Position numbers and translations under genes: made by a program. Below are positions 34,267 to 42,479 of a stretch of 54,957 bases of DNA, one piece after another. The stretch is from NCBI GenBank assembly GCA_964360255.1, contig CAYHVK010000021.1, forward strand, positions 1-54,957, read 5' to 3'. Numbering within the stretch: the stretch's first letter is position 1; each line of letters starts with the position of its first letter. The DNA comes from CAYHVK01 sp964360255. GTDB lineage: Bacteria; Bdellovibrionota; Bdellovibrionia; Bdellovibrionales; UBA1609. The notes beneath the pieces are model-generated. The model searched no databases. It was not told where the DNA came from and saw nothing but the letters and a program-made list of their open reading frames with translations.

Positions 34267-34400
34267 AATGGGCTCGATATTAATGTATTTTTTGTTTTTT
34301 AAAACTGTCAGGTTTTTGTACAGCCGGTTCTTTCAAATCGACGTGGCATTATTATAGGTATGCCTAACTTCTAAACGAGTATGAAAGAAATTCTAAGTTT

Positions 34401-36275
34401 TTAGATGGCCTGAGAGGTCTCAATAAGACGAGAAACCACTTCTCCAATCTGCTTATAGGTCACAGGCTTACTTAAATATGAATCAAACCCCTTCTGATAA
34501 CAGAGCTGTCGATCATCTGAATTGGCATGTGCCGTAACCGCCACCAAAGGGCCATGATAAGAGTTCCGTCGAAGCTCAACGGCAGCCTCATAGCCGTCCA
34601 TAACCGGCATTTTTATATCCATTAAAACTACGTCATAACTTTTCTTTCTGAGATGCTGAACAGCTTCAAGCCCATTACTGAGCACTGTTACTTGAGCCCC
34701 ATGACGCTCGAGAAAACGACGCATCAGCAGCTGCAAATCAACCGAGTCATCAACCACGAGCACTTCATAACCCTTAAGGGCAGGCTTTGAGCCCTTTTCT
34801 TTTTCTACTGGATTTTCTTTAGCCCCTTCAACTGTTGACTGAGTCGAAGCCTCTCGAGCTTTCAGCTCAGTGAGAATTTTAACGTTCATTCTGAACTCGA
34901 ACTCTGATCCTCGGCCCACTTGAGATGAAACTAATTCGAGCTCACCATCCATAAGGTGAGCCAACTTTTGCGAAAGCGCCAAGCCAAGACCCGAACCTTG
35001 AGTTCTTTGCACCAACTCACCCTGTCCTCGCACAAATAAACGAAATAAATTTTTCTGCGCCTCAGGTGAAATACCTATTCCCGTATCGACCACCCGAATT
35101 TTTAAAAAACCTTCGTCGACTGATGTTGCTTCGAATGAAACTAAGACACGAATACCACCGCTCAGTGTGTATTTAGCCGCATTATTCAGCAGATTAATAA
35201 GAACTTCCCGAAGGCGTGTCGCATCTGAGGTTATAAACTCAGGGATTTCATTGATGCACTCAATATCCAATTTTAGATTGCGGGATTCAATTAAAGGTCG
35301 AAACAGCTCTACCACATCATTGAACTCGCTCATGGGTGAGACTTTATTTTTCTCTACATAAATCTGACCGGTTTCAATTTTAGATAAATCTAAAAGATCA
35401 GTGACTAGAGAAACTAGGTACTTACCATTTCGCAGAATCATTTGTAGATCTCGCCGAGCGTCAGGATCTAATTTCTCATTTTGTAAGAGCAAATCCGCAA
35501 AGCCATTGATAGCCGATAAAGGGGTGCGAATTTCATGACTGACATTGGCCAAGAAAACCGATTTTGCTTTACTCGCAGCCTCGTGTTCGTTTTTCTCGCG
35601 CAATAATATTTCTTGCTCCTTCTGAAGTCGAATCTGCTCAGCCAACTGCTCACTTAAAACTGCGTGCTCTACGTTAAGCCGCAAAGAATGCTGCACGTAG
35701 GTACACCAGTTTCTAATGCCGAATACGATAACCAAAGCATAAAGCAAAATCATTCCACCTATAAACTGATGCTCTGGTATGTCTGAAATAAACGAAGCCA
35801 CAGCCCACGGAGCTATTCCACTTAAAAATACGGCATAAGGCGCAAACCATGTCGCAGAATAAGCTGCGGCCCCTCCGAGAGACATAAAAATAACCACCAT
35901 TGCGGTGATCAACTGCACAGGCATTGGCTGAGTAGCAGGAATATACCAGCCGGCTACGCCCCAACAGATACCCGAAATAAGCAAAAGTGTGCTCATCATG
36001 AGAAGGTACCAGCGCAGCTGATTCATACTCGTAATTTTATTTCTTATTTTGCTCCAGCGGTAAGTGGCATAGACACGAATGAGGGCCGAGCCATACAAAA
36101 CCGAGCCCCACCAAATTAAAAAGCTAGTAACACCTTGTTGGCCTTGCAAGTATAAATACGAACCAGCATAAACACTGAGGGTAATGAGCCCGGTGATATT
36201 TTGCTGATAAAGAAGGTTCACTCTTGCGGTTTCAAATTGTATCCGAAGAGGAAAATCGTTTTTTAGTTCTTGCAT
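34401..36275 (-). CDS. Membrane-bound hybrid sensor histidine kinase with receiver domain
   Basis: A 624-residue protein. About six transmembrane helices span residues 25-190 (for example LLMMSTLLLISGICWGVAGW and LITAMVVIFMSLGGAAAYS) with no large periplasmic domain, so the sensor is probably intramembrane. A coiled coil at 205-240 leads to HisKA (His247 in NVSHEIRTPLSAINGF) and HATPase (NLLNNAAKYT; DTGIGIS; GSGLGLALSQ). A C-terminal receiver follows from about 503 (VLVVDDSVDLQ; phospho-Asp about 553 in VLMDIKMPVMDG; Lys in YLSKPV). No partner regulator or phosphotransfer protein is adjacent. The stimulus is unknown. Confidence 0.92.
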   Translation of the reverse strand: MQELKNDFPLRIQFETARVNLLYQQNITGLITLSVYAGSYLYLQGQQGVTSFLIWWGSVLYGSALIRVYATYRWSKIRNKITSMNQLRWYLLMMSTLLLISGICWGVAGWYIPATQPMPVQLITAMVVIFMSLGGAAAYSATWFAPYAVFLSGIAPWAVASFISDIPEHQFIGGMILLYALVIVFGIRNWCTYVQHSLRLNVEHAVLSEQLAEQIRLQKEQEILLREKNEHEAASKAKSVFLANVSHEIRTPLSAINGFADLLLQNEKLDPDARRDLQMILRNGKYLVSLVTDLLDLSKIETGQIYVEKNKVSPMSEFNDVVELFRPLIESRNLKLDIECINEIPEFITSDATRLREVLINLLNNAAKYTLSGGIRVLVSFEATSVDEGFLKIRVVDTGIGISPEAQKNLFRLFVRGQGELVQRTQGSGLGLALSQKLAHLMDGELELVSSQVGRGSEFEFRMNVKILTELKAREASTQSTVEGAKENPVEKEKGSKPALKGYEVLVVDDSVDLQLLMRRFLERHGAQVTVLSNGLEAVQHLRKKSYDVVLMDIKMPVMDGYEAAVELRRNSYHGPLVAVTAHANSDDRQLCYQKGFDSYLSKPVTYKQIGEVVSRLIETSQAI

Positions 36276-36366
36276 GGCCGACGAGTATATCGGAATGGTT
36301 TCAAAAGAATCCCATTCTATTGTTATTTTTTTTTAACAATGTTGTTCTGACTTGCAGTTTAGAACT

Positions 36367-37635
36367 TTACTGAAGAATCCCTAGGGCTTTTAAATCCTCT
36401 AAACTCACCCATTTCTGGGCATTATCAATGCTCATTACATAGAGGAGCGCTTGAATCTTAGTTTCATTGGCATAGACAGGGCTCAGTTTTAACTGAGTCA
36501 TCAATGAGTCTAAAAGCGTGCGCTGATCTTTGTAGGTTGTGCCGTCATATGTGTTTTCACGATTGGCGATGCACCCAGAAGTTCCGAAGAAGGGAAAGTA
36601 GGGCTCACCTAATGGTGCTGGTTGCTGAGTGCCATGAACGCGGAATGAATTGCGGCCCATATCTCGAGCCACAACTGTTTCTCTCCACCAGTTCGCTTGA
36701 TGACTCGATTTTGGCAAAAGTGATTTGAGTGTCGCTTCTTGCGCTGATGCCGGGATAAAGTTCATAATTAAACGGCGCCACTGACCGAAATCGGCTTTGC
36801 GATCAGCAGAAGGCATAACCCCATCCACTGTGTAAACACCGGCCGGGGTATTCCCACTCGACTCATTGTATTTTTTTAAATGGCGCGAATAAGCTAAAAG
36901 CTGGTGACTCCAAATCTTGCCATCACCTGTGCGGATCAAATTGCCTTTAGAATCACGCACAACGAGCAAGCACGGGAATCTGCGATCATCACGGCACAAG
37001 AGATACATACGAAGCGCCGTCTTGTAGGCGCCATTTTTGAAACTATTAGCACTAATTTTTTCTTTTAATAAATCACGAGCCATTTGCACTCGGGTTCCAT
37101 CCGCCGGAACAAGCGCTAAATACTGCAACTCTTCTTGAATGATGTACTTAATCTTAGGTGAAACAAAATTAAGTGGATAAGCCGGGCTCGATGAATAAGT
37201 ATGAAGCTCAGCAAAAACACGGCTCCACTCCTCATTCAGTACATCACGGAAAGTCCAAATATAGTGGATCAGATCAGCCTCTGATAAATTCTCGCTCTCT
37301 GTCATCCAATCGAGCCAGTTTTCAATATCGACTTTTTTAACTTGTCCTGCGCTGTACAAATCAGAAAGCACAGTCAGAAAAAGATCAAAATCTGTTGTGC
37401 ATGAATCCTTTAAATAACACTGAAGAGCCTGAGAGCCGGCGAAGTTGAGCTCAAAATCGGGTTTTAAAATCGCGCGCTTAAATTCTTCTGAGCGCTTATC
37501 TTCAAACCAAGCTTGATGTGCCGCTGGGCTGTGCTTTTCTCTCTTAGAACGTGCTTCTGCCTGAGGAAGACTCAATACTTGCGCGAGCATAAGGCCGCTG
37601 AAAAATAAAGCCACGGGAAACATAAATTTTCTCAT
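36367..37635 (-). CDS. L,D-transpeptidase (YkuD)-like exported protein
   Basis: A 422-residue protein with a signal peptide (ending LPQAEA). The C-terminal region carries the YkuD pattern: NTPAGVYTVDG, then FRVHGT (His334), then FFGTSGCIAN (Cys355 in a S/T-x-GC context), about 20 residues apart as in known enzymes. L,D-transpeptidases make 3-3 crosslinks or attach lipoproteins in peptidoglycan; Bdellovibrio-type bacteria are known to carry many such enzymes to modify prey and own walls. The long N-terminal part (about 270 residues) is helical and unrecognised. It is a single gene upstream of the hybrid kinase. Confidence 0.72.
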   Translation of the reverse strand: MRKFMFPVALFFSGLMLAQVLSLPQAEARSKREKHSPAAHQAWFEDKRSEEFKRAILKPDFELNFAGSQALQCYLKDSCTTDFDLFLTVLSDLYSAGQVKKVDIENWLDWMTESENLSEADLIHYIWTFRDVLNEEWSRVFAELHTYSSSPAYPLNFVSPKIKYIIQEELQYLALVPADGTRVQMARDLLKEKISANSFKNGAYKTALRMYLLCRDDRRFPCLLVVRDSKGNLIRTGDGKIWSHQLLAYSRHLKKYNESSGNTPAGVYTVDGVMPSADRKADFGQWRRLIMNFIPASAQEATLKSLLPKSSHQANWWRETVVARDMGRNSFRVHGTQQPAPLGEPYFPFFGTSGCIANRENTYDGTTYKDQRTLLDSLMTQLKLSPVYANETKIQALLYVMSIDNAQKWVSLEDLKALGILQ

Positions 37636-37721
37636 GGCCTAATTTTAACTTTATTTATTACGATTTGAGGAGCTTAAGCTGGCTGAACCTACGACTTAGG
37701 TCCAGCTGCTGTTTCAAAGAA

Positions 37722-38384
37722 TTAAACTTTTTCCGCTTCTTTAGGCGGAGCATTTTTCGCAGCCAAAGCCGCTTCAGCTTCTTCTTTCTTCTTAAACTCT
37801 TTCACCTTCACTGGGTCTGGAGCATAAAGAACGAAAACTTGTTTACCTTCTTTTTTCGGAGGTGATTCAACAAGTGCTAAGTCACTCATCGCTTCAGTGA
37901 AGCGCTTGAGTACAGCCATACCCTCTTCTTGGTAAGCCATCTCGCGACCGCTGAAACGTAAACTTACTTTTACTTTGTCGCCTTCTAAAATGAAACGACG
38001 TGAATTACGAATCTTAGTATCTAAATCATGATCATCAGTACGCGGACGAATCTGAACTTCTTTGATGTCGACGATAATTTGGTTCTTACGAGCCTGAACC
38101 ATTGCTTTTTTCTTTTCGTACTTCCACTTGCCGTAATCCATGATTTTGCAAGTTGGTGGAGTCGCTCCCGGAGAGATCTCGATCAAATCGAGTCCACGCT
38201 CTTCAGCCAAGCGAACAGCTGCCGGCACGTTAAACACGCCAAGCATATTACCCTGCTCATCGATGACGCGAACTTCGGGAGCGTAAATCTCACGGTTCAC
38301 TCTGAGACCATCTTTGTCTTTTTTAGCTCCGCCTCTTCCTGCTGGTTTGGGACCTCTTGGTCCTCCTGGTACGAACGGTTTTAT
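37722..38384 (-). CDS. infC: Translation initiation factor IF-3 (probable ATA start)
   Basis: From the GTG at 38300 the product would be 192 residues beginning VNREIYAPEVRVIDEQGNMLGV. That is already inside the conserved IF-3 core, and no ribosome site precedes it. The frame stays open upstream to an ATA at 38384 that follows AGGAG by 7 nt and overlaps the thrS TAA stop as ATAA. This adds 28 basic, Gly/Pro-rich residues (IKPFVPGGPRGPKPAGRG and onward), for 220 in all. Core motifs are LDLIEISPGATPPTCKIMDYGKWKYEKKK, RPRTDDHDLDTKIRNSRRFILEGDKVKVSLRFSGREM and ESPPKKEGKQVFVL. E. coli infC uses AUU and is autoregulated through IF-3 start-codon discrimination; ATA here would allow the same. The C-terminal tail is Ala/Glu/Lys-rich. 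Confidence 0.95.
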   Translation of the reverse strand: MKPFVPGGPRGPKPAGRGGAKKDKDGLRVNREIYAPEVRVIDEQGNMLGVFNVPAAVRLAEERGLDLIEISPGATPPTCKIMDYGKWKYEKKKAMVQARKNQIIVDIKEVQIRPRTDDHDLDTKIRNSRRFILEGDKVKVSLRFSGREMAYQEEGMAVLKRFTEAMSDLALVESPPKKEGKQVFVLYAPDPVKVKEFKKKEEAEAALAAKNAPPKEAEKV

Positions 38385-40357
38385 CGGACTTCTCCTGGTT
38401 TAGTTGGTTGTACGAAGCTGCTATCCCAATATGGGCTCTGCAGCTTTCTCTGACTGATTTCTGTTTTCAATGAACTTAAGAACTCATCAATTTTAAGGCC
38501 ATTTACGTTTTGACCGTTGCGAAGACGCAGCGAAACTGTTTCCGCTTCACGCTCTTTATCGCCGATGATCATCATGTAAGGCACTTTCTGTAATTGGGCT
38601 TCGCGAATCTTATAGCCCAATTTCTCTGCACGCGAATCGAAGTGAACGCGAACGCCCGCCTCTTTGAATGTCTTAGCTAAGTGGTGGCAGTAATCCCCTT
38701 GCGCGTCTGTGACGTTCAAGATGCGCACTTGAGTGGGCGCGATCCATGTTGGTAGTGCTCCGCCAGTGTGCTCAAGGTAAACGCCGATAAAGCGTTCAAA
38801 CGAACCCAAAATCGCACGGTGGAGCATAACTGGGCGATGCTCTTGATTGTCTTCACCCACATAACCCAAGCTAAAAGCTTCAGGTAGGTTCGGATCAAAC
38901 TGAAGTGTACCCAGCTGCCAAGGACGATTGATTGAATCGGTGAACATAATATCAAGCTTCGGGCCATAGAAGGCACCGTCGCCAGCATTGATCGTAAATG
39001 GTAATTTTAATTTCTCGAGAGCTTTTTGAAGCGCGCCCTCAGCGTAATCCCATAACGCTTCTGTTCCCATACGTTTTTCAGGACGCGTAGAGAGGAACAC
39101 ATGGTAGTTGCTCATGCCGAGCGTATTGTAAACTTCATCGAGGAAAGTCATAAACTTTTCGATTTCGCTTTGCACTTGCTCCATCATACAGAAAATATGG
39201 GCATCATCTTGAGAGAAAGAACGCACACGAGTGAGACCATGCATAACACCTGAGCGCTCGTAACGGTGGAGGCGACCGAAGTCAGCCACACGCCACGGAA
39301 GATCACGGTAAGAGCGATGCTCAGAAGCGTAAAGTAGGCAGTGACCCGGGCAGTTCATCGGCTTTTGCGAGAAATCGCGCTCATCGATTTTAGAGAAGTA
39401 CATATTCTCACGATAGTTCTCGTAGTGACCTGATTTATGAAACAGATCAACGTCGTAAATTTGCGGAGTGATCACCTCTTGGTAACCGTTAGCAAAATAT
39501 TTTTCGCGAATATAAGCTTGAAGTTCGTTATAAATTGTCGAGCCCGCAGGCGTGAAAAATGGAGACCCTGGCGCCCAAGGGTGAAAAGTGAAAAGGCCAA
39601 GATCTTTACCGAGCTTACGGTGATCACGTTTTTTCGCTTCTTCTAAATTCTTTAAATGCTCATCAAGCAGATCTTGTGTTGGGAAAGCCGTTGCATAGAT
39701 ACGCTGAAGCTGAGCTTTCTTTTCATCACCGCGCCAGTACGCTCCTGCTAAAGAGAGAACTTTAACCGCTTTGATTTGACCCAGGCGCTGAACGTGAGGG
39801 CCACGACATAAATCGAACCACTCACCTTGATGATATACACTGACTGAATCTGTTTTTAAATCTTCGATGATTTCGACTTTGTAAGTCTCGCCGAGCTTTT
39901 TGAAAGTCTCGATGGCTTTTGCAGATGACACATCTTCACGCTTGATTTCAAGATCGCGTTTGCAGATCTCTTTCATCTTCGCTTCAATTTTAACTAAGTC
40001 ATCGGGATTAAACGGACGTGGCGAATCGAAATCGTAATAGAAGCCGCTATCAATCACCGGACCGATTGTGACCTTAACGTCAGGCCACAACTCTTGAACA
40101 GCTTGAGCCATAACGTGAGCCGCCGAGTGACGAATCACCTCAGTGGCTTCTTTGTCTTTAATTGTAAGTAGACGAAGTTTTGTTCCATCTTTTAGCGGAA
40201 GCCTGAAATCCTGGATTTCTGTGCCGCCGTTAATTAATGCACCCACTGTGTCTTTAGCTAAACGCGAACCAATAGAGGCGGCCACTTCAAGAGCCGTCGG
40301 CTCATGATCAAACGTTTTAACGGAGTTATCAGGCAAAGTTATTCGAATTTCAGACAT
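38381..40357 (-). CDS. thrS: Threonine-tRNA ligase
   Basis: A 658-residue enzyme of normal length. It has an N-terminal TGS domain (to about residue 62), an editing domain with RHSAAHVMAQAVQELWP (His77, His81) and GFYYDFDSPRPFNPDDL, a class II catalytic core (PMNCPGHCLLYASEHRSYRDLPWRVADFGRLHRYERSGVMHGLTRVRSFSQDDAHIFC, with zinc-binding Cys and His residues), and an anticodon-binding C-terminus (LPTWIAPTQVRILNV, then VHFDSRAEKLGYKIREAQLQKVPYMMIIGDKE). It charges tRNA-Thr and edits Ser-tRNA-Thr. Its stop overlaps the proposed infC start. A terminator lies between it and the upstream winged-helix gene. Confidence 0.98.
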   Translation of the reverse strand: MSEIRITLPDNSVKTFDHEPTALEVAASIGSRLAKDTVGALINGGTEIQDFRLPLKDGTKLRLLTIKDKEATEVIRHSAAHVMAQAVQELWPDVKVTIGPVIDSGFYYDFDSPRPFNPDDLVKIEAKMKEICKRDLEIKREDVSSAKAIETFKKLGETYKVEIIEDLKTDSVSVYHQGEWFDLCRGPHVQRLGQIKAVKVLSLAGAYWRGDEKKAQLQRIYATAFPTQDLLDEHLKNLEEAKKRDHRKLGKDLGLFTFHPWAPGSPFFTPAGSTIYNELQAYIREKYFANGYQEVITPQIYDVDLFHKSGHYENYRENMYFSKIDERDFSQKPMNCPGHCLLYASEHRSYRDLPWRVADFGRLHRYERSGVMHGLTRVRSFSQDDAHIFCMMEQVQSEIEKFMTFLDEVYNTLGMSNYHVFLSTRPEKRMGTEALWDYAEGALQKALEKLKLPFTINAGDGAFYGPKLDIMFTDSINRPWQLGTLQFDPNLPEAFSLGYVGEDNQEHRPVMLHRAILGSFERFIGVYLEHTGGALPTWIAPTQVRILNVTDAQGDYCHHLAKTFKEAGVRVHFDSRAEKLGYKIREAQLQKVPYMMIIGDKEREAETVSLRLRNGQNVNGLKIDEFLSSLKTEISQRKLQSPYWDSSFVQPTKPGEVR

Positions 40358-40484
40358 TATGAAAGAATGGTCATAGTTGATTGAGATAGTGATTTGAATG
40401 GCACAAGAATCTGCAAAATCATTGGGGAAAAACTAACATGGGGGTATGACGCAGTCAATCGGTAGTTTGGCAGTTTTTTTGAGC

Positions 40485-40518
40485 AAAAAAACCGCAGGAG
40501 CGTATGGGCTCCTGCGGT
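40485..40518 (-). terminator. Strong Rho-independent terminator upstream of thrS
   Basis: ACCGCAGGAGC (40491-40501) and GCTCCTGCGGT (40508-40518) form an 11-bp perfect stem. On the minus strand it is followed by a run of seven T residues. It ends transcription coming from the winged-helix gene; it lies about 130 nt before the thrS start codon, so it could also serve as an attenuator if thrS transcripts begin further upstream. Confidence 0.88.
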
Positions 40519-40540
40519 AGAGTTCTATGCGTATTCTGCT

Positions 40541-40612
40541 TTATTTAGTACCTAGGCCTTCTGGCTCACCTCCACTAGAGAATTTTTGAGGTCCACTGAC
40601 AGAATTCAGCAT
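40541..40612 (-). other. Possible 23-codon small ORF or structured RNA in the 313-nt gap between thrS and the winged-helix gene
   Basis: Between the winged-helix gene stop (40671) and the terminator there are about 150 nt. An ATG at 40612, with GAGG only 3-4 nt upstream, opens MLNSVSGPQKFSSGGEPEGLGTK and stops at 40541. The same region can fold through TTGAGGT and ACCTCAA (7-bp repeat with a 22-nt loop). With the terminator just after it, this could be a small protein, a small RNA, or only a 3' untranslated region. An open frame this short is not significant by itself, and it has just one Thr codon, so it is not a classical thr leader peptide. Nothing else was seen in 40358-40484 apart from the thrS leader. 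Confidence 0.22.
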
Positions 40613-40670
40613 AAACCTCAATTGTTATGGAGCTATAAAGCCGGTGTGACGATTTATTAATATCGGTGCA

Positions 40671-40991
40671 TTATTTTGAGACTAGAATGTAGCCTGCACC
40701 ATAGAGCGTACGGATGTATCTTGCTGAGAAGCCGATCTTTTTTCTGAGCGTGCAGATATGAGAATCTATCGAACGATCTGTGACTTTTGGGTTTTTCTTC
40801 CAGATTCTCTCTTTAAGGTTTTCGCGGCTCAGCACCCGGTCTTTAGCCTCTACCAAATAGACAAGTAACTTATATTCAATTGGCGTTAATTCGACCAGCT
40901 TCCACTCGCCATTTTCACTTTTATAAACCTGAAAAGACTCGCGCTGAATAAACATCTGATGAATTTGCAAACCAACCATTCGCGACCCCAC
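40671..40991 (-). CDS. Stand-alone OmpR/PhoB-type winged-helix DNA-binding protein
   Basis: A 106-residue protein that consists only of the effector domain of an OmpR-type regulator: ELTPIEYKLLVYLVEAKDRVLSRENLKERIW, then VTDRSIDSHICTLRKKIG and YIRTLYGAGYIL. There is no receiver domain, and no upstream fragment of one is visible in the 280-nt gap, so this looks like a natural single-domain regulator or a fossil of a larger one. The start is GTG with GGAAGG 7 nt upstream; the ATG at 40979 is an alternative. Its target is unknown. Confidence 0.88.
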   Translation of the reverse strand: MGSRMVGLQIHQMFIQRESFQVYKSENGEWKLVELTPIEYKLLVYLVEAKDRVLSRENLKERIWKKNPKVTDRSIDSHICTLRKKIGFSARYIRTLYGAGYILVSK

Positions 40992-41094
40992 AAATACGCC
41001 TTCCGGGCGACCTGCTTAAACTTTATGCTTATATAATTAAATAAACAATATTTAATTTGTCTGGGTTGGGCTTATCCATATCAGCAAATGAAGA

Positions 41095-41191
41095 GTTGCC
41101 GAGCTGAGCAAATTTCATGTGTATACAAGTTCTATTAGATTTTAACTTAATTTTATCGTAGTTAGGCGCTGATTTTGCTCAGCTGGGCAAC
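41095..41191. repeat. Long inverted repeat (18-bp arms, about 61-nt spacer)
   Basis: GTTGCCGAGCTGAGCAAA (41095-41112) and TTTGCTCAGCTGGGCAAC (41174-41191) are reverse complements except for one base. The spacer is AT-rich with no gene. It lies between the act-operon terminator and the winged-helix gene (start 40991). Its size resembles the inverted repeat at 31119-31209. Candidate roles are a mobile hairpin element, a structured RNA, or a regulator leader. Confidence 0.55.
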
Positions 41192-41211
41192 TTGCTATTT
41201 GTGCTTGATCT

Positions 41212-41241
41212 AAAAAACCCACATCCAATAAAAGATGTGGG
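41212..41241 (-). terminator. Rho-independent terminator of the act operon
   Basis: CCCACATC (41218-41225) pairs with GATGTGGG (41234-41241). On the minus strand a T-run of six follows the stem. It lies 31 nt after the actF stop. Confidence 0.88.
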
Positions 41242-41272
41242 TAATAGTAAGGCTTATAACCGGCTAGGCAGC

Positions 41273-42466
41273 CTAGTAAACTACGTGGTGATGGAGAGAC
41301 TCGCCAATTCTTGGATCTTTAATAGGTACAATCTTGTTCTTCGCTAAGAACTTCGTCACAACGAACAAGAATACGCCTAGGAATCCTAAGAACACCGCAA
41401 TCTCACCCACTGGAGCTTTAAGCTCATCCGCGTAGAAGATGGGGTACGTAAGCCAGTAAAGATCTACGTATTGCATAACCAAGATTAAGCAAGAAACAGC
41501 AGCTAAGTGAGCAGGATTACGTTTTGCCCAACGAGGTAAAAGCGCGATAAACGGCACAATAAACTTACCTAATAGTAAGAAGATTGAAACCGGCAACCAA
41601 ACGCCTTCAGTACGTGTAATAATAAAGCCTGTTTCTTCTGGTAAGTTTGCGTACCAGATAAGCATGTACTGGCTGAATGCAATGTAGGCCCAGAACACAG
41701 TGAACGCGAAAAGGAACTTACCTAAGTCGTGCATGTGATCGTCAGTAACATAACCAGCTAAGAGACCGTGCTTCTTCATATAGATGATGAGCAAGATCGT
41801 GAAAGCCAGGGTACTTTGGAATAAACCAGCAAAAGAGTAAACGCCGTAGATTGTCGAGAACCAGTGCGGTTCAAGGCTCATAAGCAAATCCACTGCGAAG
41901 AATGAATAAGAAAGAGCGAAGAAAAGGATAAAGCCAATAGATGTTTTAACCTGTTTATTCGAAAGCTCATCCTCACCTGTTGTATCTTGCTCAATTGAGC
42001 GACCCACGATTTTCTTCGAGAACCACATCCAGCCACCGATAAAGAGAACTAAACGGATCACAAAGAAAGTCATATTCAGATAGCCAACTTTGCCCTGAAG
42101 AATTGCATCAGCTGCAACGTGAGCTTTATCCATCCAAGAGTAAATCTTGTTAGAGCCAAATAAGAAAATAAGAGCAGCTACTGCCGTCACCGGAAAGAAA
42201 GATGTGAAGGATTCAGTGATACGACGAACGTTCACACTCCACCCAGCTTTAGTTAAATGCTGAATAGCTGTGAAAAACAAACCGCCCAAAGCTAAGCTTG
42301 TGAAGTAAAAGAACGGCAGCAAGAAAGCTAACCACGCGCGCTTTTGGTCGTTAATCATCAAGAGTGCAAAACCGATAAGACCCAAAAACATGCACACTGT
42401 GTAAGCCGTTTTCATACGGCTCGATACTGTATACTGACCTGGATCTCCTGCTTTAACTTCGCTCAT
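41273..42466 (-). CDS. actF: Alternative complex III, ActF (quinol-binding membrane subunit)
   Basis: A 397-residue, roughly ten-helix membrane protein of the NrfD/PsrC type, smaller relative of ActC. The opening region reads VCMFLGLIGFALLMINDQKRAWLAFLLPFFYFTSLALGGLFFTAIQHLTKAGW, and later helices include SFFAVDLLMSLEPHWFSTIYGVYSFAG and FWAYIAFSQYMLIWYANLPEET, the latter very characteristic of ActF. It takes part in quinol oxidation in the cytochrome bc1 substitute. It is the last gene of the operon, 13 nt after actE, followed by a strong terminator. No cytochrome oxidase gene follows, unlike in several other lineages. Confidence 0.95.
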   Translation of the reverse strand: MSEVKAGDPGQYTVSSRMKTAYTVCMFLGLIGFALLMINDQKRAWLAFLLPFFYFTSLALGGLFFTAIQHLTKAGWSVNVRRITESFTSFFPVTAVAALIFLFGSNKIYSWMDKAHVAADAILQGKVGYLNMTFFVIRLVLFIGGWMWFSKKIVGRSIEQDTTGEDELSNKQVKTSIGFILFFALSYSFFAVDLLMSLEPHWFSTIYGVYSFAGLFQSTLAFTILLIIYMKKHGLLAGYVTDDHMHDLGKFLFAFTVFWAYIAFSQYMLIWYANLPEETGFIITRTEGVWLPVSIFLLLGKFIVPFIALLPRWAKRNPAHLAAVSCLILVMQYVDLYWLTYPIFYADELKAPVGEIAVFLGFLGVFLFVVTKFLAKNKIVPIKDPRIGESLHHHVVY

Positions 42467-42479
42467 TTTAATTGTCCTT

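Noticed and set aside
10900..34325. A shared 14-nt motif (GTTTTTGTACAGCC) at 10900-10913 and 34312-34325, each just upstream of a minus-strand gene
   Set aside because: In about 55 kb several 14-nt matches are expected by chance, and the first copy is part of a hairpin; not enough to call a regulatory site.
36317..36342. AT-rich inverted repeat ATTGTTA ... TAACAAT near the hybrid kinase promoter as a terminator
   Set aside because: The stem has almost no G-C pairs and the loop is a homopolymer run, so it would not be stable.
40541..40612. A threonine leader peptide controlling thrS by attenuation
   Set aside because: The small frame has only one Thr codon and a poorly spaced ribosome site; kept only as a low-confidence entry.
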